Position numbers and translations under genes: made by a program. Below, piece after piece: positions 1 to 6,459 of a DNA stretch of 7,288 nucleotides (within the stretch, counting starts at the first letter, position 1; every line of letters begins with the position of its first letter). Source of the DNA: Cyanobacteriota bacterium (GTDB taxonomy: Bacteria; Cyanobacteriota; Cyanobacteriia; PCC-6307; Cyanobiaceae); contig JAPLIF010000168.1 in assembly GCA_026389255.1 (NCBI GenBank), positions 1 through 7,288 on the forward strand, written 5' to 3'. The notes under the pieces were generated by a model. The model worked only from the letters and a program-made list of their open reading frames with translations. It made no database searches and was not told where the DNA came from.

Positions 1-937
1 GTTCGAAAATGGTGGTCCGCTCGTCGGCCTCGATCGCCTCGCCTCCGTCCCAGATGGTGAGGGTGGGACCGCCGCTAGCCCCGACCCCACAGTGCAGGCC
101 CAGGGGACAACCGGCCGGGCTGTAACGGAAGGCATTTTCCAGCAGGTTGGCCAGGATCTCGGCCACCGAGCCACTGTCCCCGCGCCAGGACGGCAGGTTC
201 AACGGTCCGTGCCACTGGCGACCCTGCAGGCTGGCGGTGGCTTCCGCGCGCCGCAGCAGGGGAAGCAGCGGGCCGGCCAGATCCACGCCGCCCGGTCCGG
301 TGAGCAGGGGGGGCAACAGCAGGGGCTGGGGGCGGGCGGCGGCGGTCAGCAGGGCATCGGGGCGGGCGAGATCACTGATGGCCTCCACATAGCGGTTGAG
401 TTGCTGTTCCTCATTGAGCAGGCCCTCGACCAAGGGGCGGTTATCGGCGTCCTGGTCCAGGCGGCGCAGCAGGAGGTGCCCGAAGGTGCGCAGGGCCGAC
501 AGGGGGTTGCGCAGCTGATGCACCAGTAGCCGCAGGTGTTCTTCGCGGGCCAGCAGGCGGGCCTCGAGTCTCTGCCGCTCGATGTCGATCCGCAAAGCCT
601 CGGTCAGGGTCAGGGCCATGGCCTGGAGGCGCTGGCGCAGGCTTTCGGACCAAACGGTGCCCCGGGTTTCCACCTGGAGGGCCCCCAGCAGCAGGGGCCC
701 CTCCCGCAGGGGTAACCAGCGTCGTTCTTCGGCAAGAACCCGCAGTTCACCGGTTCTGTCGGGGGCCGGCAGGGCACGGCCGTCGCTGGGCCATTGGCCC
801 ACGGCCATCAGGGTGGGGTGGCCTTCGGGGCCCTCGTGGGTCACGTAAACCACTAGCGAACGCACATCTTGGCAATCCACCAGTTGGCCCAGTTGCCAGC
901 GCAGCAATAGCAAAAACCTTTCAGAAACTGGAATCAC
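1..937 (-). CDS. Sensor histidine kinase, C-terminus off the left edge
   Basis: This is a two-component sensor kinase that should autophosphorylate on a histidine and pass the phosphate to a response regulator not present here. Reading the minus strand from a GTG at 937 gives 312 codons inside the window. Residues about 10-105 resemble a degenerate GAF-type sensory fold. A Leu/Glu/Arg-rich helix (about 112-136) leads into the H-box VHQLRNPLSALR, with phospho-acceptor His140. The ATPase domain begins with the N-box NLLENAFRYS (Asn268) and the G1-like motif WDGGEAI (Asp297); the F and G2 boxes lie beyond position 1. I see no membrane segment, so it is probably soluble. The start is uncertain: the frame stays open to 997, and a TTG at 973 would add 12 residues. 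The signal sensed cannot be told. It diverges from the DUF3155 gene across a long spacer. Confidence 0.88.
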   Translation of the reverse strand, partial: MIPVSERFLLLLRWQLGQLVDCQDVRSLVVYVTHEGPEGHPTLMAVGQWPSDGRALPAPDRTGELRVLAEERRWLPLREGPLLLGALQVETRGTVWSESLRQRLQAMALTLTEALRIDIERQRLEARLLAREEHLRLLVHQLRNPLSALRTFGHLLLRRLDQDADNRPLVEGLLNEEQQLNRYVEAISDLARPDALLTAAARPQPLLLPPLLTGPGGVDLAGPLLPLLRRAEATASLQGRQWHGPLNLPSWRGDSGSVAEILANLLENAFRYSPAGCPLGLHCGVGASGGPTLTIWDGGEAIEADERTTIFE

Positions 938-1102
938 CGTTCGCCAACCCGAAAGAAAATGCGCAATCCGCAAAAATATTTCCGGCGGGGCGGATCAAAA
1001 CGAGAAAAAAGCCGTAGCATGGCGGTATCGACCACTACTTCGCTGTTTTGGAGCGAGTTGGGTGTCGCCATCGGTGGCTAGCCGCCTTCCTTAGGAGTCT
1101 GA

Positions 1103-1123
1103 GGTTGCATTCACCTTGCAACC
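1103..1123 (+). other. Perfect 7-bp inverted repeat (hairpin) in DUF3155 leader
   Basis: GGTTGCA at 1103-1109 and TGCAACC at 1117-1123 are exact reverse complements separated by seven bases (TTCACCT). No T-run follows, so it is not a standard terminator. It may be part of a structured leader or small RNA. A stem of this length can also arise by chance. Confidence 0.45.
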
Positions 1124-1238
1124 GAAGCTACAGCAGAGGAAGGAGCAAGCCGTTCCCGTTCCGCCGGCCTTCATCAGGTCGGTGGCACTTCCGATCGTGC
1201 CCACGATTGCTCGAGAACGACAGATGTAATGGCCTCGC

Positions 1239-1274
1239 TCCAGACCTCGCCATCGGTGTCTGGAACGGCCAGAC
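1239..1274 (+). other. Three-arm alternating inverted repeat (two exclusive hairpins)
   Basis: CCAGAC occurs at 1240-1245 and again at 1269-1274, and its exact complement GTCTGG lies between them at 1258-1263. The middle arm can pair with the left arm (7 bp counting T1239-A1264, 12-base loop) or with the right arm (6 bp, 5-base loop AACGG), but not both. This is the geometry of an RNA switch or attenuator. It lies about 85 bases upstream of the DUF3155 start codon. The pairing is directly visible; any regulatory role is inference. Confidence 0.4.
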
Positions 1275-1357
1275 CAGGCGACTGTCCCCCGTTGGACCAT
1301 CGCCATGGTTGTTTCCCCCCCCTGTTCCCCTTCAGCCTCCCCTGCGGGAGTCCTGCC

Positions 1358-1729
1358 ATGTCTAAGAAGCGCAAGCGGATCAGCCGTCGTCGTCTCGCCG
1401 GCCAACGTGTTCTCGCCCACGTTCCCACCTTCAATCTTGAGACCGGCTCCCACAAGCCCGTCACAGCTGCGCGTCGCTACATCGCCGAAGCCGATCTCAT
1501 GGCTCCGGCGATCCTCAACGTCCGCCGCAACGAGCACACCACAGACCGCTTCTTCTGGGGGGAGAAGGGACTTTTCAGCGCTCAGTACGCCGAAGAGAAT
1601 CATTTTCTCTTCCCTTCCCTGCGACTCATCGTTGATCGGATCGGCGAAGAGGTCCTTTTTGAAGGCATCGAAGCTCTCGCGGCCGATGACTGGGAGGAAA
1701 TGGAGGAGTACGAGTACGCCTTCGTCTGA
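1358..1729 (+). CDS. DUF3155 family cyanobacterial protein
   Basis: A 123-residue protein of unknown function from a family I know only from cyanobacteria. It begins with a very basic segment (MSKKRKRISRRRLAGQR). A conserved-looking core follows, with KPVTAARR (33-40), VRRNEHTTDRFFWGEKGLF (55-73) and EENHFLFPSLR (79-89). The tail is strongly acidic (DDWEEMEEYEY, about 110-120). I chose the ATG at 1358 because the family starts with MSKKRKR and a GGGAG Shine-Dalgarno sits at 1346-1350, seven bases upstream. An in-frame ATG at 1229 would add unrelated sequence. No signal peptide or membrane segment is seen. The basic head could bind nucleic acid or ribosomes, but that is a guess. The gene ends 20 bp from the convergent esterase gene, with no clear terminator between. 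Confidence 0.9.
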   Translation: MSKKRKRISRRRLAGQRVLAHVPTFNLETGSHKPVTAARRYIAEADLMAPAILNVRRNEHTTDRFFWGEKGLFSAQYAEENHFLFPSLRLIVDRIGEEVLFEGIEALAADDWEEMEEYEYAFV

Positions 1730-1749
1730 GCCCTGACGCCCCTTTGGCC

Positions 1750-2415
1750 CTAGGTCCAGTGCCGGGCCAGAAAAGCGCGCAGCTCCGGCAGCAGTTGGGG
1801 GTCAATGCCATGGACCCCAGAGAAGCTGATGCGTTCCACCTGGCCCCCCGCCTGCTGCACTAAGTCCCCAATCGCCTGGCTCGCCGCCGCTGGAACCACA
1901 GGGTCCTGGTCGCCGTGGGTCAGCATTGTGTTGGCCTTGGGGCTTTGGGCTTGCCAGCCTGGGTGGGGGTAGCCGCTGCAAGCGATCAGGGCGGCCACCG
2001 GCAATCCCTCGCCCAGGATCACATCCACAGCCATGGCGGCACCCTGGGAGAATCCCAGCACCGCTGTCCGTTCGAGTGGCACGGTTTCGGCCAGTTCTGC
2101 CAATCGTTGCCGCAGGTTGGTGCGGGCGGCGCCCAGGCCGGGCCAATTGGGTTGTTGGAGGTCGTACCACTGCCTGCCGAAGCCGCCAGGGTGCGGTTCC
2201 GGTGCCCTCAGGGCCACCACGCTGACCTCGTCCGCCTGGCCATCTTCCGCCAGCAGGGCGGTGCCCAGATCCAGCAGATCATCCGCATCGGCCCCCCAGC
2301 CGTGCAGCAGCACCAGGCGACGCTGCGGTTGGGCCGGTCCCAGCCGGATGGATTGCCCATCGTCCTCGGGCAATCCATCCTGGGGCAAGGCGTCATTGGG
2401 CAAAACGTTGGCCAT
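1750..2415 (-). CDS. Alpha/beta-hydrolase, phospholipase/carboxylesterase family
   Basis: A 221-residue serine hydrolase of the phospholipase/carboxylesterase family (Pfam Abhydrolase_2, related to bacterial EstB and eukaryotic acyl-protein thioesterases). Members hydrolyse carboxyl or thioester bonds of small acyl substrates; the true substrate here is unknown. Visible landmarks are the oxyanion-hole region LLHGWGADADDL (36-47), the nucleophile elbow GFSQGA with Ser123, the acid Asp171 in HGDQDPVVP, and His202 in GVHGI. Length is normal for the family. The ATG at 2415 has AAAGAGG just upstream on the minus strand. No signal peptide is seen, so it is likely cytoplasmic. It diverges from purH with 51 bp between start codons, so the two promoters must be very compact or reach into the coding regions. 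The reading frame stays open far upstream across purH, but that part is antisense. Confidence 0.92.
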   Translation of the reverse strand: MANVLPNDALPQDGLPEDDGQSIRLGPAQPQRRLVLLHGWGADADDLLDLGTALLAEDGQADEVSVVALRAPEPHPGGFGRQWYDLQQPNWPGLGAARTNLRQRLAELAETVPLERTAVLGFSQGAAMAVDVILGEGLPVAALIACSGYPHPGWQAQSPKANTMLTHGDQDPVVPAAASQAIGDLVQQAGGQVERISFSGVHGIDPQLLPELRAFLARHWT

Positions 2416-2466
2416 GGCCTCTTTGCAGCTGCTGCTTAGGTTGACCCGATTCTGAACTGCGCCGCC
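2416..2466. promoter_or_regulatory. Short divergent spacer between esterase and purH
   Basis: These 51 bases separate two divergent start codons. On the esterase side AAAGAGG lies close to the ATG. On the purH side I see no Shine-Dalgarno before the ATG at 2467. A TTGACC at 2441-2446 resembles a -35 box, but it is too close to purH for a matching -10 and leader. Promoters for both genes must lie here or inside the neighbouring coding sequence; purH may have a very short leader. Confidence 0.4.
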
Positions 2467-4044
2467 ATGGCCCCCACAGCTCTTCTGAGCGTGTCCGACA
2501 AACAGGGTCTGGTGCCCCTGGCCCAAGGCCTGCTCAGCCATGGCTATCAACTGCTCTCCAGTGACGGCACCGCCTCGGCCCTGGCCACCGCCGGCCTGCC
2601 GGTCACCCGGGTGGCCGACTACACCGGGGCGCCGGAGATTCTGGGGGGTCGGGTGAAGACCCTCCATCCCCGCATCCATGGCGGCATCCTGGCGCGCCGG
2701 GACGATGCGGGCCACAGGGCTGACCTGGAGGCCCAGGCGATCACCGCCATCGATGTGGTGGTGGTCAATCTTTATCCCTTCCGCCAGACCGTCGCCGACC
2801 CCTCGGTGGATTGGCAGACCGCGATCGAAACCATTGATATCGGTGGGCCGGCGATGGTGCGGGCCGCCGCCAAGAACCATGGCGACGTGGCCGTACTCAC
2901 GGACCCCGCCCAGTACCCCTCCTTCCTGGAGGCCCTGGCGGCGGGTCGGTTGGATGCAGCCCTGCGCCGCCGCCTGGCCCTGGCGGCCTTCCAGCACACG
3001 GCGGCCTACGACGCGGCCATCAGCGCCTGGCTGGCCCGGCGACTGGACGCTGGCGAAGACGGCGCCGATCCGGTCGTGCCCCTGCGGCTCGAACTGCCGG
3101 TCCAGCAGCGGCTCCGATACGGGGAGAACCCCCACCAACGGGCCACCTGGTTCAGCGATCCCCAGGCCGGTTGGGGCGCCGCGACCCAGCTGCAGGGCAA
3201 AGACCTCAGTTACAACAACCTCATTGATCTCGATGCGGCCCTGGCCACGGTTCGTGAATTCGGCTACGGCGAGCTCCCGTCGGACCAAGCTCCTGGCTCC
3301 AGTCCGGCGGCCGTCGTCATCAAGCACACGAACCCCTGCGGCGTCGCCGAGGGCACGGGCGTGGCCGAGGCCCTGCAGCGGGCCCTCGATGCCGATCGCA
3401 CCTCTGCCTTTGGCGGCATCGTCGCCCTCAATGTCCCGGTGGATGCCGCAGCGGCGGCGCTGCTCACCGGCCTGTTCCTCGAATGTGTCGTGGCGCCTGA
3501 ATTTTCACCAGGGGCCCTGGAACTCCTGGCCACCAAGGCCAACCTGCGCGTCCTGACCTTGCCTGGGGCCGCGGTGGCCGCCGCCCCCCGGCTGCAGCGC
3601 CGTTCAGTCCTGGGGGGACTGCTGGAGCAGGAAGCCGACGACCTTGCCCTTGATCCCCAGCCATGGAAGGTGGTCAGCCATCGCCAGCCCACCGACCAGG
3701 AGCGGGCCGATCTGGATTTCGCCTGGCGGGTGGTACGCCACGGTCGCTCCAACGCCATTGTGGTGGCCGCCGGGGGGCGCACCCTGGGCATTGGGGTGGG
3801 GCAGACCAACCGGGTGGGGGCCGCCCGATCGGCCCTGGAGATGGCCGGAGCCTCGGCCCAGGGGGCCGTGCTCTCCAGTGATGGTTTCTTCCCCTTCGAT
3901 GACACCGTGCGCCTGGCGGCCGCCCATGGCATCACGGCGTTGATCCAGCCGGGGGGCAGCCTCCGCGATGCCGATTCCATCGCCGCCTGCGACGACCTGG
4001 GCCTGGCCATGGTCGTGACGGGTCGCCGCCACTTCCTGCACTGA
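2467..4044 (+). CDS. purH: Bifunctional AICAR formyltransferase / IMP cyclohydrolase
   Basis: PurH catalyses the last two steps of de novo purine synthesis: formylation of AICAR with 10-formyltetrahydrofolate to FAICAR, then ring closure to IMP. The 525 residues match the usual length. The N-terminal cyclohydrolase domain (about 1-200, MGS-like fold) shows LLSVSDK, LGGRVKTLHPRIHGG (59-73) and NLYPF (101-105). The transformylase domain follows with RYGENPHQ (217-224), DLSYNNLIDLDAA (246-258), the catalytic Lys286-His287 in KHTNPCG, SAFGGIVALN (313-322), GVGQTNRVGAARSA (443-456), SDGFFPFDD (471-479) and IQPGGSLRD (493-501). It ends in the typical TGRRHFLH. The start matches the family start (MAPTALLSVSDK), although no Shine-Dalgarno is evident. 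The protein is cytoplasmic. Nothing suggests damage. A DUF4079 gene follows on the same strand after 79 bp. Confidence 0.98.
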   Translation: MAPTALLSVSDKQGLVPLAQGLLSHGYQLLSSDGTASALATAGLPVTRVADYTGAPEILGGRVKTLHPRIHGGILARRDDAGHRADLEAQAITAIDVVVVNLYPFRQTVADPSVDWQTAIETIDIGGPAMVRAAAKNHGDVAVLTDPAQYPSFLEALAAGRLDAALRRRLALAAFQHTAAYDAAISAWLARRLDAGEDGADPVVPLRLELPVQQRLRYGENPHQRATWFSDPQAGWGAATQLQGKDLSYNNLIDLDAALATVREFGYGELPSDQAPGSSPAAVVIKHTNPCGVAEGTGVAEALQRALDADRTSAFGGIVALNVPVDAAAAALLTGLFLECVVAPEFSPGALELLATKANLRVLTLPGAAVAAAPRLQRRSVLGGLLEQEADDLALDPQPWKVVSHRQPTDQERADLDFAWRVVRHGRSNAIVVAAGGRTLGIGVGQTNRVGAARSALEMAGASAQGAVLSSDGFFPFDDTVRLAAAHGITALIQPGGSLRDADSIAACDDLGLAMVVTGRRHFLH

Positions 4045-4047
4045 AGC

Positions 4048-4071
4048 CCCCTGTCCCTACCCCTGTCCCTA
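4048..4071 (+). repeat. Two perfect 12-bp tandem copies just after purH
   Basis: CCCCTGTCCCTA at 4048-4059 is repeated exactly at 4060-4071, beginning three bases after the purH stop codon. It looks like a recent slippage duplication. The end of the second copy forms the left arm of the hairpin at 4067-4081, and the first copy could form the same arm. Confidence 0.8.
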
Positions 4072-4081
4072 CCGAGTGGGG
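4067..4081 (+). terminator. Possible weak hairpin terminator after purH
   Basis: CCCTAC at 4067-4072 can pair with GTGGGG at 4076-4081 (six pairs including one G-U, loop CGA). A true T-run does not follow; the next bases are GTCGGCAGTTGTAG. It could slow RNA polymerase after purH or be incidental, and purH and the DUF4079 gene may be cotranscribed. Confidence 0.25.
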
Positions 4082-4123
4082 GTCGGCAGTTGTAGTTTCA
4101 CTTCCATCTCCCCAACAGGCACG

Positions 4124-4453
4124 ATGACTGAACTGATCTCTCCATCCCTGGCCTACAAACTCAACTTTTTCCATCCTTTATTGATGTGGGCCCTGTTGGG
4201 GCTGTCGTTCTATTCGATGGTGCTGGGCATCAAAACCAAGAAGCTCCGCACCGCCACCAGCGCCGAGGAGCGCAAGGATCTCATCAAGGGGCAGTTCGGC
4301 CGTCGCCACCACCTGGTGGGCAGCCTGCTGCTGGCCTTGATGGTGCTGGGCACCTTTGGGGGGATGGCCGTCACCTATCTCAATAACGGCAAGCTTTTCG
4401 TGGGGCCCCACCTGCTGGTGGGCATTCCGTGGCTGGCGTGGAAATCCTCCTGA
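4124..4453 (+). CDS. DUF4079 membrane protein, C-terminally truncated
   Basis: A 109-residue protein matching the N-terminal two thirds of the DUF4079 family, small cyanobacterial integral membrane proteins of unknown function. Visible parts are LNFFHPLLMWALLGLSFYS (first membrane helix, about 13-35), GQFGRRHHLVGSLLLALMVLGTFGG (about 56-80, second helix) and NNGKLFVGPHLLVG (87-100). In relatives I remember, GPHLLxG leads into two more membrane helices and a total near 150 residues. Here the family sequence ends at about residue 100 and nine unrelated residues (IPWLAWKSS) precede the stop. That tail is the antisense of the DUF1997 gene. I chose ATG 4124 for the family-like MTEL start; a GTG at 4076 would add 16 implausible residues. 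The product is probably non-functional or altered, unless the join is an assembly error. Confidence 0.75.
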   Translation: MTELISPSLAYKLNFFHPLLMWALLGLSFYSMVLGIKTKKLRTATSAEERKDLIKGQFGRRHHLVGSLLLALMVLGTFGGMAVTYLNNGKLFVGPHLLVGIPWLAWKSS

Positions 4454-5028
4454 ACTTTCCAGGTGAGTTTGCGGGAGATCTGGCGAACGATCTGTCTCAG
4501 TAAATGGTCGCCACTGCTCTGCACCAGCCCCTCCGGCAAGAGGTTGAGCATGGAGGGCAAGCGGATCCATACCGCCAGATCCAGTTGCCAGCGCACCAGG
4601 GTGTGGGCCATGAGTCGGTCCACTTCCTCGTTAGAAACCTCCACGGCGGCGGGCGCATCAAGGGCCTGGCGGTCGGGTTCGTCTAGTCGCAAGGAAGCAT
4701 TGAAATTAACGTCGTAGAGCCCCTGCAGCTTGGGGCTTTGCTCCGCAACCGGAACGGTCACGATCGCGTAGACGCCGTTGTCCTGGGGTAGTAATTCCAG
4801 GCCGATGGTGGGCTCGACCTCGAAGCCGAAATTGCCGAACCGCCCCAGGGTCAGCAGATAGGCGTCGCGGTCCAAGGAGGCCACGGTCATGGGAGCCGCG
4901 CAGCGTCGAAACCAGTCTTCGTGGCGATCCAGATAGCGACCCACGACATCGGCCGGGGCCCGCATTTCCATCAGATCGGCAAACTGGCTGGCGTAGCGGC
5001 GCACCTGGGGATCGCCGCTGAGACGCAA
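4375..5028 (-). CDS. DUF1997 family protein with read-through C-terminus
   Basis: A protein of about 217 residues matching the cyanobacterial/plant DUF1997 family, function unknown. Recognisable segments are FADLMEMRAPADVV (16-29), YLDRHEDWFRRCAAPM (32-47), LGRFGNFGFEVEP (61-73), IGLELLPQDNGVY (75-87), WQLDLAVWIRLP (147-158), LVQSSGDHLLRQIVRQ (168-183) and KVQEDFHASHG (191-201). The family sequence ends about there; the last 16 residues come from the antisense of the DUF4079 gene. The start is a problem. The only conventional start near the homology is a TTG at 5028 without a Shine-Dalgarno, while the frame is open without stops back to the ispH stop (5212), through codons for Gly-Ala-Gln-Ala repeats. 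A longer N-terminus from a rare start codon is possible. It lies 183 bp after ispH on the same strand. Confidence 0.78.
   Translation of the reverse strand: MRLSGDPQVRRYASQFADLMEMRAPADVVGRYLDRHEDWFRRCAAPMTVASLDRDAYLLTLGRFGNFGFEVEPTIGLELLPQDNGVYAIVTVPVAEQSPKLQGLYDVNFNASLRLDEPDRQALDAPAAVEVSNEEVDRLMAHTLVRWQLDLAVWIRLPSMLNLLPEGLVQSSGDHLLRQIVRQISRKLTWKVQEDFHASHGMPTSRWGPTKSLPLLR
4421..4428. other. Fusion point between DUF4079 and DUF1997 genes
   Basis: On the plus strand DUF4079 family sequence runs up to about 4423. On the minus strand DUF1997 family sequence comes down to about 4426. The two genes meet with no spacer, both original stop codons are absent, and each frame continues into the complement of the other gene, ending at 4453 and 4375. 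The simplest reading is a deletion that removed the DUF4079 C-terminal codons, any spacer and the DUF1997 stop. Confidence 0.6.
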
Positions 5029-5064
5029 GGCCTGGGCCCCGGCCTGGGCCCCGGCCTGGGCCCC
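5029..5064. repeat. Three perfect 12-bp tandem repeats before DUF1997
   Basis: GGCCTGGGCCCC occurs three times in direct succession (5029-5040, 5041-5052, 5053-5064), immediately upstream of the TTG start proposed for the DUF1997 gene. Read on the minus strand in that gene's frame, each copy encodes Gly-Ala-Gln-Ala. Because the unit is a multiple of three, changes in copy number would keep the frame. The unit is rich in GGCC/GGGCCC palindromes, so the region can also fold. Confidence 0.9.
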
Positions 5065-5211
5065 CTCAATCCCGGAATCGGCAGCTTGATCGGTCAGGGC
5101 GGGCGCAACCAGAGGGGACAGGGAGAAGGGCAGCCACGGCTGGAGAGAAGTTCCAGCGGCAGGGTAGGGGGGCTGGGCCTGGGAAACCAGGGAAGCGTAG
5201 AGGTGAGAATC
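5065..5211 (-). other. Spacer between ispH and DUF1997, open in the DUF1997 frame
   Basis: No separate gene is seen. Read on the minus strand in the DUF1997 frame it has no stop codon, and it encodes a Pro/Ala/Ser/Leu-rich stretch of low complexity with no ATG, GTG or TTG start. The ispH stop codon is in this same frame. It is either an untranslated spacer or part of an extended DUF1997 N-terminus. No terminator hairpin with a T-run was found. Confidence 0.4.
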
Positions 5212-6459
5212 TTATGGGAATGGATCAGCCCCAGCGACTGTCGCCCCATCCGTCGGCGCACAGAGGTGGATCAGTCGCCGGATCACATCTTCCACGACCC
5301 GATCCGGTGTGGAGGCGCCGGAGGTGATACCGACCCGGATCGGCCCATCGGGGAGAAAGGGCCCTACCACCTGCAGGTCGGCTTCTAGGGGTTTGTGTTC
5401 GATGCGATTGCCGGGACCGATGCGTTCAGGGGTATCAATGTGATACGAACGGATGCCACGGCTAACGGCAATCTCCTGAAGGTGGGTGGTATTGGAAGAG
5501 TTGTACCCACCAATCACTACCATCAGATCCAGCGGTTCTTCAACCAGCGCAAACATGGCATCCTGGCGTTCCTGGGTGGCATCACAAATCGTGTTGAAGG
5601 CGAGAAAATGTTTGTCCAGCAGATCAGGGCCGAAGCGCTGCAGCATGGTCCTCTCAAACAGTCGACCGATCTCTTCGGTTTCCCTCTTCAGCATGGTTGT
5701 TTGATTCGCCACCCCTAGCCGCAGCAGGTCCCGATCTGGATCAAAACCTGGCGAGCTGGCTTTGGCGAAGTGGTCCATGAAGGCCTCGCGATCACCGTTG
5801 CCATGGGCGCTGGCGAGGATGTAGTCGCAGACGAGGCGGGCTTCCTTGAGATCAAGGACGACCAGATAGGTGCCCGCAAAAGAGCTGGTGGCCAGGGTTT
5901 CCTCATGCTTCACCTTGCCATGAATGATGGAGGTGAAGGAGTGTTTCTTATGTTTCTCCACGCTGTTCCACACCTTGGACACCCAGGGGCAGGTGGTGTC
6001 AACGATGTGGCAGCCAAGTTCGTTGAGGAGTTGCATTTCCTGCACCGTGGCGCCAAAGGCCGGCAGGATCACCACATCGCCGGTGCCGACTTCGGAAAAA
6101 TCCTTGACGCCCTCATCCACGGCAATGAACTGCACGTCCATTTCGCGAAGATGGTCATTCACCGAGGGATTGTGAATGATTTCATTGGTGATCCAGATCC
6201 GCTCACTGGGGTAGTGGCGCCTGGTTTCGTAGGCCATGGCCACGGCCCGCTCCACCCCCCAGCAGAAGCCGAAGGCCTCGGCCAGACGCACCGTGAGCCG
6301 GCCTTCCCGCAGTTCGTAGCCGTTTTCCCGCAGGCTGGCCACCAGATCGCTTTGATAGGCGGTCTGCAGGTTGCCCGCCACCTCCTCACCCAGGCCGAAG
6401 CCGCGGCGGTTATAGCGATCGGAATGGTGCAACGAGCGCTTAAAGGCACGGGTATCCAT
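5212..6459 (-). CDS. ispH: 4-hydroxy-3-methylbut-2-enyl diphosphate reductase
   Basis: IspH (LytB) reduces HMBPP to isopentenyl and dimethylallyl diphosphate, the last step of the MEP pathway. It uses an iron-sulfur cluster and, in cyanobacteria, photosynthetic ferredoxin as electron donor. The 415 residues have the long cyanobacterial/plant form. Three cluster cysteines are present: Cys66 ([11 protein letters not shown]), Cys157 (VDTTCPWV) and Cys292 ([11 protein letters not shown]). Substrate-pocket motifs include NEIIHNPSV (His96), [11 protein letters not shown] (178-188), [11 protein letters not shown] (317-327) and GITSGASTP (377-385). Where E. coli has a His in SAHGV, this protein reads PAFGA, as I recall for plant-type enzymes. 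The ATG at 6459 gives the family start [13 protein letters not shown]; the frame stays open upstream to 6690, but that part is sfsA in another frame. The ispH 5' side abuts sfsA coding sequence with no spacer, and no good Shine-Dalgarno lies at the normal distance. Confidence 0.97.
   Translation of the reverse strand: MDTRAFKRSLHHSDRYNRRGFGLGEEVAGNLQTAYQSDLVASLRENGYELREGRLTVRLAEAFGFCWGVERAVAMAYETRRHYPSERIWITNEIIHNPSVNDHLREMDVQFIAVDEGVKDFSEVGTGDVVILPAFGATVQEMQLLNELGCHIVDTTCPWVSKVWNSVEKHKKHSFTSIIHGKVKHEETLATSSFAGTYLVVLDLKEARLVCDYILASAHGNGDREAFMDHFAKASSPGFDPDRDLLRLGVANQTTMLKRETEEIGRLFERTMLQRFGPDLLDKHFLAFNTICDATQERQDAMFALVEEPLDLMVVIGGYNSSNTTHLQEIAVSRGIRSYHIDTPERIGPGNRIEHKPLEADLQVVGPFLPDGPIRVGITSGASTPDRVVEDVIRRLIHLCAPTDGATVAGADPFP

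Larger units (their letters stand above)
938..1357. promoter_or_regulatory. Long intergenic region between divergent kinase and DUF3155 genes
   Basis: About 420 bp without a convincing gene. The kinase-proximal part (roughly 911-1020) is clearly richer in A and T than the rest of the window and probably holds the kinase promoter, perhaps on both strands, although I cannot name a confident -35/-10 pair. The remainder (1060-1357) is GC-rich and contains several short inverted repeats: 1073-1086, 1103-1123, 1192-1209, 1239-1264 or 1258-1274, and 1295-1310. A 12-base direct repeat (TCGCCATCGGTG) occurs at 1065-1076 and 1247-1258. The last 80 bases are pyrimidine-rich. It could be a long 5' leader of the DUF3155 gene, an independent small RNA, or decayed sequence. 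I could not match it to a known cyanobacterial RNA. Confidence 0.5.

Noticed and set aside
92..529. Plus-strand 145-codon Gln/Gly-rich frame at the left end
   Set aside because: It is the complement of the histidine kinase H-box and N-box region, which is strongly supported.
1229..1357. In-frame N-terminal extension of the DUF3155 protein from ATG 1229
   Set aside because: The family starts at MSKKRKR and a GGGAG site sits correctly before ATG 1358; the extension is low-complexity Pro/Ser/Gly sequence.
1048..1365. Plus-strand 105-codon frame in the long intergenic region
   Set aside because: TTG start, Arg/Ser/Pro-rich sequence without motifs, and it overlaps the DUF3155 start in another frame.
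1729..1752. Bidirectional terminator between DUF3155 and the esterase
   Set aside because: The 20-bp spacer has no clear stem and no T-run on either strand.
2416..3327. Long minus-strand frame extending the esterase across purH
   Set aside because: It is antisense to a clear purH and adds nothing resembling the hydrolase family; the esterase has a good ATG and ribosome-binding site at 2415. Long antisense frames are common at this GC content.
3264..4010. Minus-strand 248-codon frame inside purH
   Set aside because: Arg/Ala/Ser-rich shadow of purH without recognisable motifs.
5029..5064. CRISPR-like repeat
   Set aside because: Three head-to-tail 12-bp units with no spacers; a simple tandem repeat.
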